Shown here piece by piece: positions 24,793-32,589 of a stretch of 34,130 nucleotides of DNA. The notes under the pieces were generated by a model. That model was not told the origin of the DNA, did not search any database, and was given only the letters and a program-made list of their open reading frames with translations. The DNA comes from Calditrichota bacterium (lineage in GTDB: Bacteria > Calditrichota > Calditrichia > Calditrichales > J004), in contig JAJRVW010000122.1 in NCBI GenBank assembly GCA_024277115.1, positions 1-34,130 of the forward strand, in the 5' to 3' direction. How positions within the stretch are numbered: position 1 is the stretch's first letter; every line of letters begins with the position of its first letter. The translations under genes were made by a program, and so were the position numbers.

Positions 24793-25353
24793 ATGCCTCT
24801 TCTTAAAACCCTTTTAGTCTTTGTAATTATTGTTTCAGTTTATTCATGTGCACAAATCTATCCCATTGTAAAAAGATCGGATGGTTTCCCTCCGGCAGAT
24901 TCCCTTTATTACAGATATGCTGTTTTAGATTTTGACTATCATGGACAAAACCTGACAAAGTTTATTGCAGACAGGGCGGCAGACCAGTTTTCAAATGAGC
25001 TTTATAGCATTTTGGCTTTCCCTGTTACCGAACGCACTATTGTGAGGGCGGCTCAAAAAAAGTACAAGGAGAGTGGGCGGAGTAGGATTACTGTTGAGGA
25101 AATAAAAAAAATCGCGGCGGAAACCGATGCTGATTTTATTGTCCTTGGTACCTTAAACTCACTTGCAAGCATTGAAGATGCGCTAAGTTCCAAACAAAAT
25201 GAGATAGAGTTAAGCATTCGCTTTATAGAAGCCAAAACAGGTGAGATGGTTTGCAATATCCAGGAGAAGCGAATTTATAGCGGCTCATTAAAACAACTGG
25301 TACACAACTCTGTTATTAAAGCAACCCGCGCATTAAAAAGTGACCTGCATTGA
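24793..25353 (+). CDS. CsgG-like outer-membrane lipoprotein
   Basis: The product is 186 residues with a lipoprotein signal peptide ending in the lipobox VYSC (Cys19), so it should be acylated. The mature part resembles the CsgG/GNA1162-like fold: YRYAVLDFDY near the start, ERTIVRAAQKKY, then TDADFIVLGTLNSL and ELSIRFIEAKTGEMV. That order (a strand with AVLDF, a helix, a DADFIVLGT motif) is typical for the family. It sits between the pseudopilin and prepilin peptidase genes and shares a 3-base stop/start overlap with the peptidase gene. The context suggests a pilotin-like or secretin-associated role, which is inference. The ribosome site is weak. Confidence 0.72.
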   Translation: MPLLKTLLVFVIIVSVYSCAQIYPIVKRSDGFPPADSLYYRYAVLDFDYHGQNLTKFIADRAADQFSNELYSILAFPVTERTIVRAAQKKYKESGRSRITVEEIKKIAAETDADFIVLGTLNSLASIEDALSSKQNEIELSIRFIEAKTGEMVCNIQEKRIYSGSLKQLVHNSVIKATRALKSDLH

Positions 25354-25796
25354 ACCTAAGCCAATTTTTAGTCCTCCATGTTTTACTTTTGTTCTCATAT
25401 CTCTTTTTAATGATAAATGATTTTAGGCATTTTAAACTTCCCAATTCCCTACTCTTAATTTCACTGATTTTATGCATAATATTAAATTGGGAACACAGTT
25501 TTTTATTCTCAATTTACTCGGGGGCTGCCTCATTATTATTTGGGCTGATTATATACTATGCCGGCTTTTATTATTACAAAAAAGAAGTTTTTGGGATGGG
25601 CGATGTGAAACTTTTTGGTATAATTGGGTTTTATGCCGGGTTTCAAGACTTTATTCTAATTATAACAATTGCATCTGTTATTGCGATTGTAGCGAGTATA
25701 TTTAAGTTTCACACCTTAAAAATCCCTTATGGGGCATATATCTCTATGGTAATGGTTATTTTTATTTTTGGAAGGTTGTTCAATTATGTTACCTAA
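25350..25796 (+). CDS. Short prepilin peptidase (A24 family, catalytic domain only)
   Basis: The product is 148 residues with about five membrane helices. The two catalytic aspartates of A24 peptidases are visible: D24 in INDFRHFKLPNSL and D85 in the GMGDVKLF motif (the GxGDxK signature). Known enzymes cut the leader of prepilins after Gly. The N-terminal methyltransferase domain with its zinc cysteines, present in classical PilD/GspO, is absent, as in archaeal-type and TadV-like short forms. The start is TTG 25350, overlapping the lipoprotein stop; the end overlaps gspE by 11 bases. The overlaps and the neighbouring pseudopilin strongly support function in this system. Confidence 0.88.
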   Translation: MNLSQFLVLHVLLLFSYLFLMINDFRHFKLPNSLLLISLILCIILNWEHSFLFSIYSGAASLLFGLIIYYAGFYYYKKEVFGMGDVKLFGIIGFYAGFQDFILIITIASVIAIVASIFKFHTLKIPYGAYISMVMVIFIFGRLFNYVT

Positions 25797-27270
25797 AAAG
25801 ATTGATGAAAAAGTATTACAGCTGATCCCATTTGAATTGGCAGTACAAAAAAATGTGTTGCCTATTAGTCTTGATCAAAACCAACTCACACTTGCATTGA
25901 TCTCAAAAGATAATTTTAGTCTGGTGAGAGAAATTCAATTGATTACAGGCAAGACAGTTCAAGTCGTTGAAATACCGGAAGAAGAACTTAAACCTGCCCT
26001 TGAGAAATTCTATAAAGTCAGTACAACCCAGGTGGAACAGTCTCAAAGCTTTGAAGACTTTAAGATTATCAAGAAAAAAGAAAATAACTTTTCCGATCAA
26101 AAAGCCGTTCAAAATGATTTTGCCGTTGTTAATAAAATTAATGAGCTGATTAGTACGGCAATCAACCAAGGTGTCAGTGATTTACATTTCGAGCCCTATG
26201 AAAATGAGTTTAGGGTACGCTTTAGGGTTGATGGAAAACTAAGGATTGTGGAGCAACTGGAGCAAACAAAACGTTTTGCCTATATTTCCCGTTTAAAAAT
26301 AATGGCCGAGCTTGATATTGCGGAGAAGAGACGTCCGCAAGATGGCCGTATTAGGATGGGGAGCGGGGTAAAAACAGTTGATATCCGCCTATGTACCATG
26401 CCAACCGATTTTGGGGAAAAAGTTGTTCTAAGGATTCTGGATAAATCTTCCTTTAAGCTTAGTATCGATAATATTGGTTTTGATAAAAAAACAAAGAAGA
26501 AATTTCTTGAGAAACTTTCATCACCTTATGGAATGATTTTGGTAACGGGTCCCACTGGAAGTGGCAAGACGACCTCGCTCTACACAGCATTGAGCCATAT
26601 TAATAAACCCGATGTGAACATCATGACCATTGAAGATCCCATTGAATATAACCTGACAGGTATCAACCAGGGACAGGTGAAACCTGATATCGGCTTTACA
26701 TTTGCCAATGCCTTACGTTCGTTTTTAAGACAGGATCCGGATATAATTATGGTTGGAGAGGTCCGTGATGGTGAAACAGCAGAGATCGCCATCCGTTCGG
26801 CTTTAACAGGCCATTTGGTTTTAAGTACATTGCACACCAATGATGCGGCTTCAGCTATAACACGTTTAATTGATATGGGTGTTGAGCCTTTTCTTGTTGC
26901 GACTTCTTTACAAATGGTTATGGCACAGCGCTTAGTCCGGAAAATATGTACGAATTGCAAAACAAAAAGTAAACCCAATGAAGCTTTGGTTGGCCAATTG
27001 TTCAATAATGGGGGTTATAAGGAAATTGATTTTTTCCATGGTGAGGGTTGTGAAAAATGCAGTGACACTGGCTATAGTGGACGAACAGCTTTAATTGAGC
27101 TTCTGCCCAACTCTGAGAATATTTCACAAATGATAATACAAAATGAAAGTGCATCTAATATTCGTAAACTTGCCATGAAAGAAGGCATGCTCTCGTTGAG
27201 GGATCATGGTATTCTTAAATTGCAAGAGGGGATTACTACGATTGAGGAAGTTTTAAGGGAGACTTTGTAG
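25786..27270 (+). CDS. gspE: Secretion/pilus assembly ATPase (GspE/PilB family)
   Basis: The product is 494 residues from ATG 25786. The N-terminal MshEN/GspE domain (LPKKIDEKVLQLIPFELA) covers about 1-110. The ATPase domain contains Walker A GPTGSGKTT (255-263), the Asp box, Walker B-like DPDIIMVGEVRD (from 317) and a His box (LSTLHTNDA). A four-cysteine zinc motif follows (CTNC near 388, CEKC near 420), diagnostic for GspE/PilB assembly ATPases rather than PilT. It powers pseudopilus or pilus assembly from the cytoplasm through the GspL-like and GspF proteins. GGAAGG at 25770-25775 serves ATG 25786; TTG 25768 is the longer alternative. It is the last gene of the secretion block. Confidence 0.95.
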   Translation: MLPKKIDEKVLQLIPFELAVQKNVLPISLDQNQLTLALISKDNFSLVREIQLITGKTVQVVEIPEEELKPALEKFYKVSTTQVEQSQSFEDFKIIKKKENNFSDQKAVQNDFAVVNKINELISTAINQGVSDLHFEPYENEFRVRFRVDGKLRIVEQLEQTKRFAYISRLKIMAELDIAEKRRPQDGRIRMGSGVKTVDIRLCTMPTDFGEKVVLRILDKSSFKLSIDNIGFDKKTKKKFLEKLSSPYGMILVTGPTGSGKTTSLYTALSHINKPDVNIMTIEDPIEYNLTGINQGQVKPDIGFTFANALRSFLRQDPDIIMVGEVRDGETAEIAIRSALTGHLVLSTLHTNDAASAITRLIDMGVEPFLVATSLQMVMAQRLVRKICTNCKTKSKPNEALVGQLFNNGGYKEIDFFHGEGCEKCSDTGYSGRTALIELLPNSENISQMIIQNESASNIRKLAMKEGMLSLRDHGILKLQEGITTIEEVLRETL

Positions 27271-27319
27271 AAAGCTCAATAACTTCTAATAGGTTGTATG
27301 AATGCAACGTAATACAAAT

Positions 27320-27348
27320 TTGATTTTGAACGAAATCCCCAATATATA
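27320..27348 (+). promoter_or_regulatory. Possible promoter in the gap after gspE
   Basis: TTGATT (27320-27325) and TATATA (27343-27348) are 17 bases apart. The rest of the 294-base gap is AT-rich except for a nested hairpin at 27440-27462 (CCCT/AGGG outside, GGGG/CCCC inside a CTT loop). No gene is seen in the gap. The promoter would serve the nuclease-like gene at 27565 with a long leader. Confidence 0.35.
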
Positions 27349-27564
27349 GATTATAAGTAGTAACAGATTAAACAATATTGAAAGATAATTACTGTAATAT
27401 AGTAAATAGTGGGATTGTACTTCGCATAAGATAAAGTTTCCCTAATGGGGCTTCCCCAAGGGACTACGGATTATAGAAAACTTAAGTATATGAATAGAAT
27501 TAAATGAAATTTAATATTATATTAAATAATCCGAATAAAAACTAAAACACCAAAAATACTCACT

Positions 27565-28257
27565 ATGAATAAGAAAATTACATCTTCTTTTGCGTCTGAA
27601 AAGGCACTTCAAAAGCATTTATTTAATTTGAAGATTAACTTAAAAAGTAATTATGAATTTGCTTTACAGAGAAGGGAAGTACCGATTGGAAAGTGCATAC
27701 CGGATTTTATTTATATAAATTTTAAGGAATTACCAAATAGCAATTTGTTACCAAGGCATTGTAGTTACAGACATTCTTTTATAATCTGGCTTCTTAAGAA
27801 CAGAAAGAAACTTAAGCCTATTGAAATAGCCGATCTTTGTTATGAAAATCTTAAAAGAATTGAGCCACTTATTGAAGACCTTATTAAAGCTGGTACTATA
27901 AGGAAATTAAAAACAGGTTATATTACATTACAAAACAAACTCTTTAAGCAAAAAATTGAAGTAATTGCTGTTGAAGTAAAAATGTACAGATGGACTGAAG
28001 CTTTCAGGCAAGCCACTGAATATTTAAAGTTCGCTGATCGTGTTTTTATAGCGATGCACCCAGAAAAAACACCGAAAAAACCTGATAGTTTAAACATGAT
28101 TGCGGATAGTGGAATTGGATTGTGTGAGGTAGGGGAAAATGAATTAAATTGGATAATTAAACCGTCCCTAAATAAAAAACAACTTAGTCCTGATAGAGAA
28201 TATGTAATTGCATCATCTGCGGCAAAAGCTACTCAAACATTATGGAGTTCTCTATAA
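27565..28257 (+). CDS. PD-(D/E)XK nuclease-like protein with internal helical insert
   Basis: The product is 230 residues. A restriction-endonuclease-like core can be traced: Glu12 in a first helix (SEKALQKHL), Asp47 in CIPDFIYI, Glu137 and Lys139 in the strand IEVIAVEVKMYRW, then a helix with Gln149 and Tyr153 (EAFRQATEYLKFADRVFIAM). The E...PD...ExK...QxxxY arrangement is typical of this superfamily, which mostly cuts DNA. Between the PD and EVK strands is a helical insert (about 70-125) that could be a winged helix. I know no named family. Its last 25 bases overlap tail-to-tail with the gene on the opposite strand, so the neighbours are physically tied. Function (defence, repair or regulation) is not established. 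Confidence 0.7.
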   Translation: MNKKITSSFASEKALQKHLFNLKINLKSNYEFALQRREVPIGKCIPDFIYINFKELPNSNLLPRHCSYRHSFIIWLLKNRKKLKPIEIADLCYENLKRIEPLIEDLIKAGTIRKLKTGYITLQNKLFKQKIEVIAVEVKMYRWTEAFRQATEYLKFADRVFIAMHPEKTPKKPDSLNMIADSGIGLCEVGENELNWIIKPSLNKKQLSPDREYVIASSAAKATQTLWSSL

Positions 28258-29531
28258 TTTATAAAGGCATCGTACCAAGCCTCTATATGATTAAATCGTG
28301 TTTTATAATTATTTCTTAATGATCCTGCTATTTCTTTAGAGTTATCAAGTGCGTTTTGCAACCAGTTTTGGACAAAATCCTGTATATGCCCTGTATAAGA
28401 ATGTTGAACCGAGTCACTATTTATTGCTGATAATAGATAATGTTCTAATGACGCCGAAATGTTTCCCGATCGATATTCCCATGCAGGAACATTTTCGGAG
28501 CGAATACCATTTCTTGCAGCTAAGATTAGATTTTGTGAAGCGTCTGTTTCATCAGCTATTTTTTGGAGATTCCCAGAACGATTAATCTGGTCAAAATCAT
28601 TTTCTAAGTGGATATCAGATATACTAGGATAGTTCCAATAACTAGGATATGCTCTGCCACCGGCTATTTTGTCCGCTAACCTTAAGCGGTATAGGCTTTT
28701 ATACCAATTACTTCCCCACAAACTGGCTCCTGCTGCCTGACATGCTAACCCAAATTGACCTAAAAAGTTAACTGCAACATCTAGATTGCAATCATTTTTA
28801 AAAATATGTGTCAAATGTAGAATAGAAGACAGTGCCCTTGAGCTACTGCATTGACGCGTTTCTGCTTGCGAGGATGCTTGCTCTAGGACAATGTAAACCC
28901 CATCAATTTCTCTTGAACTTACCGAATCCAATATAACACTTAACAAAGCGTTAGAATCAGGTTCGAGATGATTGACACATAGATCAGATAAAGCAATTGA
29001 TGCAAATATTGGAATATTAAAATCCGACAAACCAGAAATATATTCTAGTGATAAGTCAAGCCACAATAATTCATCCCTAAAGTCAGAGTTTAAATCTACT
29101 GTTAAGGGACTTGGTAAAATTATTGAATTGCAGCCAAACCGTATTTGAAAATCAATGCAGTCTCTTACAACTCCCCTAATATTTCTTTCATCTGTCATAT
29201 GAGTTCGAGGCCAAATAGATGAAATCCTTTGTAAAGCATCAGTTTTCCATTGTTGTTGTGTTTGCTGACCACTATCATAATTTCCCAAACCGCCTACTCC
29301 AAACCATGGATATGTAGCCAGTTTCAAACAATGCTCGTTACTAGTTGCAGTGTCAAGGCCAGCTAGATACAATTGTGGGTCAAATAGTCTATTCTTTAAA
29401 TGAGGGTATTTGTTAATCTTTCTTCTCTCAAGCTGATGATAAGGCATAGCGCTTGCCAGAATAATGCTATCATCTGGTTCAACACTTGCAGGAATACTAA
29501 ATCTAAAACCAATATTTGCGTAAAAAGACAT
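28233..29531 (-). CDS. Unrecognised barrel-like protein encoded with a Ser/Thr kinase
   Basis: The product is 432 residues, without signal peptide or membrane segment. I do not recognise the family. Hydrophobic strands alternate with helices (DSIILASAMP 21-30, CNSIILPSPL 134-143, IPIFASIAL 173-181, IDGVYIVLEQ 209-218, LDVAVNFLGQFG 250-261, ASLWGSNWY 269-277), a rhythm compatible with a TIM-type beta/alpha barrel. Conserved-looking sites are NRLFDPQLYLAGLD (47-60) and the Trp-rich segment around 272-302. The ATG at 29531 is preceded by GGAG and lies 18 bases after the kinase stop, so the two form an operon. It could be the kinase's substrate or effector. A glycosylase/transferase barrel is possible but unproved. 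Confidence 0.7.
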   Translation of the reverse strand: MSFYANIGFRFSIPASVEPDDSIILASAMPYHQLERRKINKYPHLKNRLFDPQLYLAGLDTATSNEHCLKLATYPWFGVGGLGNYDSGQQTQQQWKTDALQRISSIWPRTHMTDERNIRGVVRDCIDFQIRFGCNSIILPSPLTVDLNSDFRDELLWLDLSLEYISGLSDFNIPIFASIALSDLCVNHLEPDSNALLSVILDSVSSREIDGVYIVLEQASSQAETRQCSSSRALSSILHLTHIFKNDCNLDVAVNFLGQFGLACQAAGASLWGSNWYKSLYRLRLADKIAGGRAYPSYWNYPSISDIHLENDFDQINRSGNLQKIADETDASQNLILAARNGIRSENVPAWEYRSGNISASLEHYLLSAINSDSVQHSYTGHIQDFVQNWLQNALDNSKEIAGSLRNNYKTRFNHIEAWYDAFINYRELHNV

Positions 29532-29549
29532 GATATCTCCATATTTTGC

Positions 29550-30389
29550 TTAACTATATGAACGAAGTGTTTCAAGAACCGTACCAGGTTTTGGGCGGAA
29601 AGTTGGTCTTTGATGTAATAACCTACATATCAGATCCGAGAAGTCGCAATTTTTTGCTTCCTGTGGCAGATTAGACTCTAAATTGTAATTTATACTTAAG
29701 AGCCTTAATTGATCGTAAAAAGTAGGATGACTTCCAACAGCACATTCAATCATTAATATACCTAAAGCATATAAATCTGATTTACATGTTAATTGTTTGA
29801 CTGCACTGAATTGTTCTGGGGACATGTATCCCAAAGTGCCCCAAGCTATAATTCCCGATGTCAAATTTGTTTGATCTATATGGCGCGCTATTCCTAAGTC
29901 GATAACACAAAACCGGCCATCGTCTTTGCAGATAATATTACTCGGTTTGATATCGCGATGAACAATTCTTTTAGCCCACATATATTTGATAGCATTTGTG
30001 ACATCGTATCCAAGTGTTCCAATTTGTGCGGATGAAAGACTATTTTCGCTTATAAGCGTTTTTAACGTTTGTCCAAATACAAATGATGTAGCAACAATTG
30101 GCAGTAAATTTCCATTTATTTCAATCTGAGAATGCCAAAGTAGATCAACAATATTAGGACAGTTCAAAGTCTTTAGGGCAAGAATTTCCCTTACAATTCT
30201 CTGGTGTAATTGTCCACCTGGAAAATAAACTTTTATAGCTGCTGGTGAATCGTTAACCAAGCCTTTGAAAACAATTCCCTGTCCACCTCCTTCATGAAAA
30301 TTTTCGATATAAACAAAGTCTGGTAGATGAAGATTTATAATATTTGGATCACTAAGCCATTCTTTTAAAGAATTGTTAAAGTTGTACAA
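29550..30389 (-). CDS. Hanks-type serine/threonine protein kinase
   Basis: The product is 279 residues, a soluble kinase with nearly all catalytic elements: glycine loop GGGQGIVF (34-41), Lys53 in AAIKVY, Glu68 in the alpha-C helix, catalytic loop HRDIKPSN (144-151), metal motif DLG (164-166, in place of DFG), activation end GTLGYMSPE (184-192), and Asp205 in KSDLYALG. It should be active. It ends soon after the kinase fold, with no PASTA, transmembrane or sensor domain, unlike housekeeping PknB-type kinases. The start is TTG 30389 with GGGA upstream; no in-frame ATG precedes the glycine loop. It is the first gene of a two-gene operon with the barrel-like protein, a free-kinase layout often seen in defence or signalling islands. 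Confidence 0.9.
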   Translation of the reverse strand: MYNFNNSLKEWLSDPNIINLHLPDFVYIENFHEGGGQGIVFKGLVNDSPAAIKVYFPGGQLHQRIVREILALKTLNCPNIVDLLWHSQIEINGNLLPIVATSFVFGQTLKTLISENSLSSAQIGTLGYDVTNAIKYMWAKRIVHRDIKPSNIICKDDGRFCVIDLGIARHIDQTNLTSGIIAWGTLGYMSPEQFSAVKQLTCKSDLYALGILMIECAVGSHPTFYDQLRLLSINYNLESNLPQEAKNCDFSDLICRLLHQRPTFRPKPGTVLETLRSYS

Positions 30390-30619
30390 TTGTTTTCCCA
30401 GATTTTTAATACGTTAAATGTAGTGAATTATATTTTCATTATCAAAAAGAAAATGACCTTTCAAAATATAAATGATTGAAACAGAATTAAGCCAACTTAT
30501 CTATGGAAAGAACATGGTACCGAATCGTTGAACCATAGTTTTATGACTATATTTTCATCGTAAGAGAAATCTGTGTAAAATTAATAAGATTTTAATTATT
30601 GGAAATACAAGAATTGACT

Positions 30620-31171
30620 ATGAGATTATTTTTAGCAATTGACTTTCCTGAAGAAATAAAAAATTCATTTAGTGATCACATCTCTGGTTTGCAAAAACAA
30701 TATCTAAAATTAAGATGGGTTAATAAGCCTTCGTTTCATATCACTTTAAAATATTTGGGGGAAACAGATTCGGCACTCAAAGGAAGAATCGAATCAACCT
30801 TAAATAAAGCTTTTCAAACAATCCCGCTTTTTAACTTGACAACAACTCCAACCAACTTTTTTCCAAACAATAAAAAAGCACGCATTTATTATCTTGGATT
30901 GGAGAATTCTAAAACGCTGAATAAATGTTATGATATAATTGAAAATAGATTATCTGACCTGGGAATTGGGAAAGAAAAACGAAAGTTTAGCCCGCATATT
31001 ACTCTTGCCCGTATGAAAAATTATTTACTCGATCCTGAACAACAGAAAGTCATGCTAAGCCAAGAATTTAAGGAAATTAAAATTCCGGTTACGCATATAA
31101 CTCTTATGCAGAGTAAGGCTACATTTTTCGGTGTAAAGTATATTCCTCTGCACAAATTTTCTTTACAGTGA
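30620..31171 (+). CDS. thpR: RNA 2',3'-cyclic phosphodiesterase (2H family, ThpR/LigT)
   Basis: The product is 183 residues with the two HxT motifs of the 2H phosphoesterase superfamily: FHITLKYLGE near residue 41 and FSPHITLAR near residue 127. The N-terminus MRLFLAIDFPEEI is the standard family start. Characterised members hydrolyse 2',3'-cyclic phosphates on RNA ends, and some ligate tRNA halves in vitro. The ATG at 30620 is preferred over TTG 30599 because the family begins at MRLF. It is divergent from the kinase operon across 230 bases of AT-rich DNA that must hold both promoters, and the island of mobile-element scars starts immediately downstream. Confidence 0.92.
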   Translation: MRLFLAIDFPEEIKNSFSDHISGLQKQYLKLRWVNKPSFHITLKYLGETDSALKGRIESTLNKAFQTIPLFNLTTTPTNFFPNNKKARIYYLGLENSKTLNKCYDIIENRLSDLGIGKEKRKFSPHITLARMKNYLLDPEQQKVMLSQEFKEIKIPVTHITLMQSKATFFGVKYIPLHKFSLQ

Positions 31172-31307
31172 AAATAAACGCGTGCCATATGCGTGCCATG
31201 CAGATGGTCAATTGTAGGTGTTATATGGTTACAAATGGTGACAACTAATGTCGGTTCTTGGTGATCTAAGTTATTGAATTATAAATAGGTTATGTTGTTT
31301 TTATTAA

Positions 31308-31362
31308 GGTTAGGTAGGTTGGCTTTTGAAGGACTGAAAATCCGTGTGTCCCCAGTTCAATT
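31308..31362 (+). pseudogene. Truncated tRNA-Phe(GAA)-like fragment
   Basis: GGTTAGG (31308-31314) matches an acceptor 5' strand, and CTGAAAA (31334-31340) is a Phe anticodon loop with GAA at 31336-31338. TCCGTGTGTCCCCAGTTCAA follows as variable and T-arm sequence. Most of the D arm is missing, and the 3' acceptor strand (expected CCTAACC) is absent. It is a broken tRNA or an integration scar, not a functional gene. Confidence 0.6.
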
Positions 31363-31576
31363 CATTCATTGAGTAAATTTAAAATCATGAGATAGGGGAA
31401 GGGGGATCTATATATTGTATCCTATTCATTTTATGATTCCATATGGCAAATATGTGGCAAATGATGGTGTGGACTGTAATGGACAATACTGGATAAGTAT
31501 AGAAAAAACAACAAGTAACGTTTTGGCCTCTCGATTATATTTTATTGTTGTTTTTATTGAACTTAGCCTATGAATC
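31363..31576. other. Gene-free scar between two tRNA fragments, with TGGCA direct repeats
   Basis: No gene. ATGGCAAATATGTGGCAA at 31443-31460 recurs exactly at 31698-31715 inside the recombinase remnant. A related form (on the minus strand, ATGGCACGCATATGGCAC) lies at 31182-31199 just after thpR. All share two TGGCA boxes 11 bases apart. Confidence 0.6.
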
Positions 31577-31623
31577 GTGGCCTTTTAAGCCATTGGTCCG
31601 GGGTTCGGGTCCCCGCTGGCTCA
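31577..31623 (+). pseudogene. 3' fragment of tRNA-Lys(TTT)
   Basis: The anticodon arm GTGGC-CTTTTAA-GCCAT (31577-31593; TTT at 31584-31586), the T arm CGGGG-TTCGGGT-CCCCG (31599-31615), the acceptor 3' strand CTGGCTC (31616-31622) and discriminator A are intact. The bases 5' of the anticodon arm do not form a D arm or a matching acceptor strand, so only the 3' part is present. This is what remains at the far junction after integration into the 3' end of a tRNA gene. Confidence 0.75.
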
Positions 31624-31628
31624 CACTG

Positions 31629-31898
31629 CTAAAGCCTTGTAAACACTATGTTTGCAAGGCTTTTTTGTTTTGGGTCAATTCCTCTTCTGATTGATTTATG
31701 GCAAATATGTGGCAACCTGTTTAATATTTTCCTTTTATACGCTGAAGTCAGGTGAGAATATCTTTCAACCATTTTTAAACTACTGTGTCCTAAGATTTCT
31801 TTCAATGACATTAAGTCTCCACCATTCATTACGTAATGTGAAGCAAATGGGTGTCGTAAGTCGTGAAGTCGGAAATATTCAATTATAGCCGTTTGCAA
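31629..31898 (-). pseudogene. C-terminal remnant of a tyrosine recombinase (phage-type integrase)
   Basis: About 90 residues keep the catalytic C-terminal boxes: HDLRHPFASHY (HxxR), LKEILGHSS (LGH) and the nucleophile region MVERYSHL. The N-terminal DNA-binding domain, the first catalytic Arg and the start are gone; upstream on the minus strand the frame breaks repeatedly (for example VTIPFKKHCKRL then a stop). The frame ends inside the tRNA terminator, the usual position of an integrase gene beside its attachment site. It is inactive. Confidence 0.88.
31634..31666 (+). terminator. Rho-independent terminator after the tRNA-Lys fragment
   Basis: A 12-bp stem, GCCTTGTAAACA (31634-31645) / TGTTTGCAAGGC (31649-31660) with one G-U pair, closes a CTA loop and is followed by six T (31661-31666). 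It is the natural terminator of the tRNA and overlaps the 3' end of the recombinase remnant on the other strand. Confidence 0.88.
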
Positions 31899-32551
31899 TG
31901 TTTTTTAAATGGTATAGTTACTGACTTAAGTGGTTTACCTTGAGCCCATAAATACCCTTGTTAGTTATTCAAATTTACCCGTTTCCCAGATTGCACAGCA
32001 AATTGATTAATGACTTGGTTCCAGTTTCGGATCGGCATTTTTCATTTTTTTGAAATATGCTATAAAGCCAGAAAAATATTATTTAAATCCGCAGTGATTT
32101 TTTTACGGTTTTTCCACGAAACAAAACGTACCGAGTTGCGCACCATGTGGACAATGTACAGCTATATATTAGTATCGGGATAGACAGATTCAATGGCTTC
32201 GGGAAATCCCCTTAACCCATCGATACAGGCAATCAGCATATCTTTTATACCGTGGTTTTTAAGCTCGGTCAAAATAGAGAGCCAGTACTTTGCCCCCTCG
32301 TTATGGTCGATCCACATGTCATTAAATTTATTGAGACGGTGTTGGTGCTTTTTTTTCAAACTGCGGTTCAAAATCACCTTCGTGGTCACGGGCACTTCAA
32401 TTTCAAAGGACTCATTCTCCGTACAGATAGTCTTTTTGTTTACACAAAAAAGCTTACACTCCCGAACCACTATTTCTCGATAGTCAACACATTGTGTGAA
32501 GACCCAAATTTATTCAATTAACAATAGATAGTGTTCTGCTTCAGAGCCTTT
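31899..32551 (-). pseudogene. IS256-family transposase remnant and decayed DNA
   Basis: Read on the minus strand, 32162-32390 encodes [20 protein letters not shown], then [20 protein letters not shown], the core signature of IS256/MULE-type transposases. After an in-frame stop at 32162-32164 it continues as LYIVHMVRNSVRFVSWKNRK and KITADLNNIF down to about 32070, where another stop ends it. The N-terminal part is missing and the sequence before the signature ([11 protein letters not shown]) does not fit the family. The rest of the segment (31899-32040 and 32471-32551) shows no gene. No terminal repeats were found. Confidence 0.82.
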
Positions 32552-32589
32552 TGGAATTTTCGTGACAATTTAATGCTACGGGTTTCTTG

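Noticed and set aside
27565-30389. Naming the kinase cluster as a known defence system
   Set aside because: The 432-residue partner matches no family I can identify, so a name would be a guess.
31308-31362. Functional tRNA-Phe gene
   Set aside because: The D arm is mostly missing and there is no 3' acceptor strand to pair with GGTTAGG.
32193-32521. Plus-strand open frames across the IS256 remnant
   Set aside because: They are shadows of the transposase signature encoded on the minus strand.
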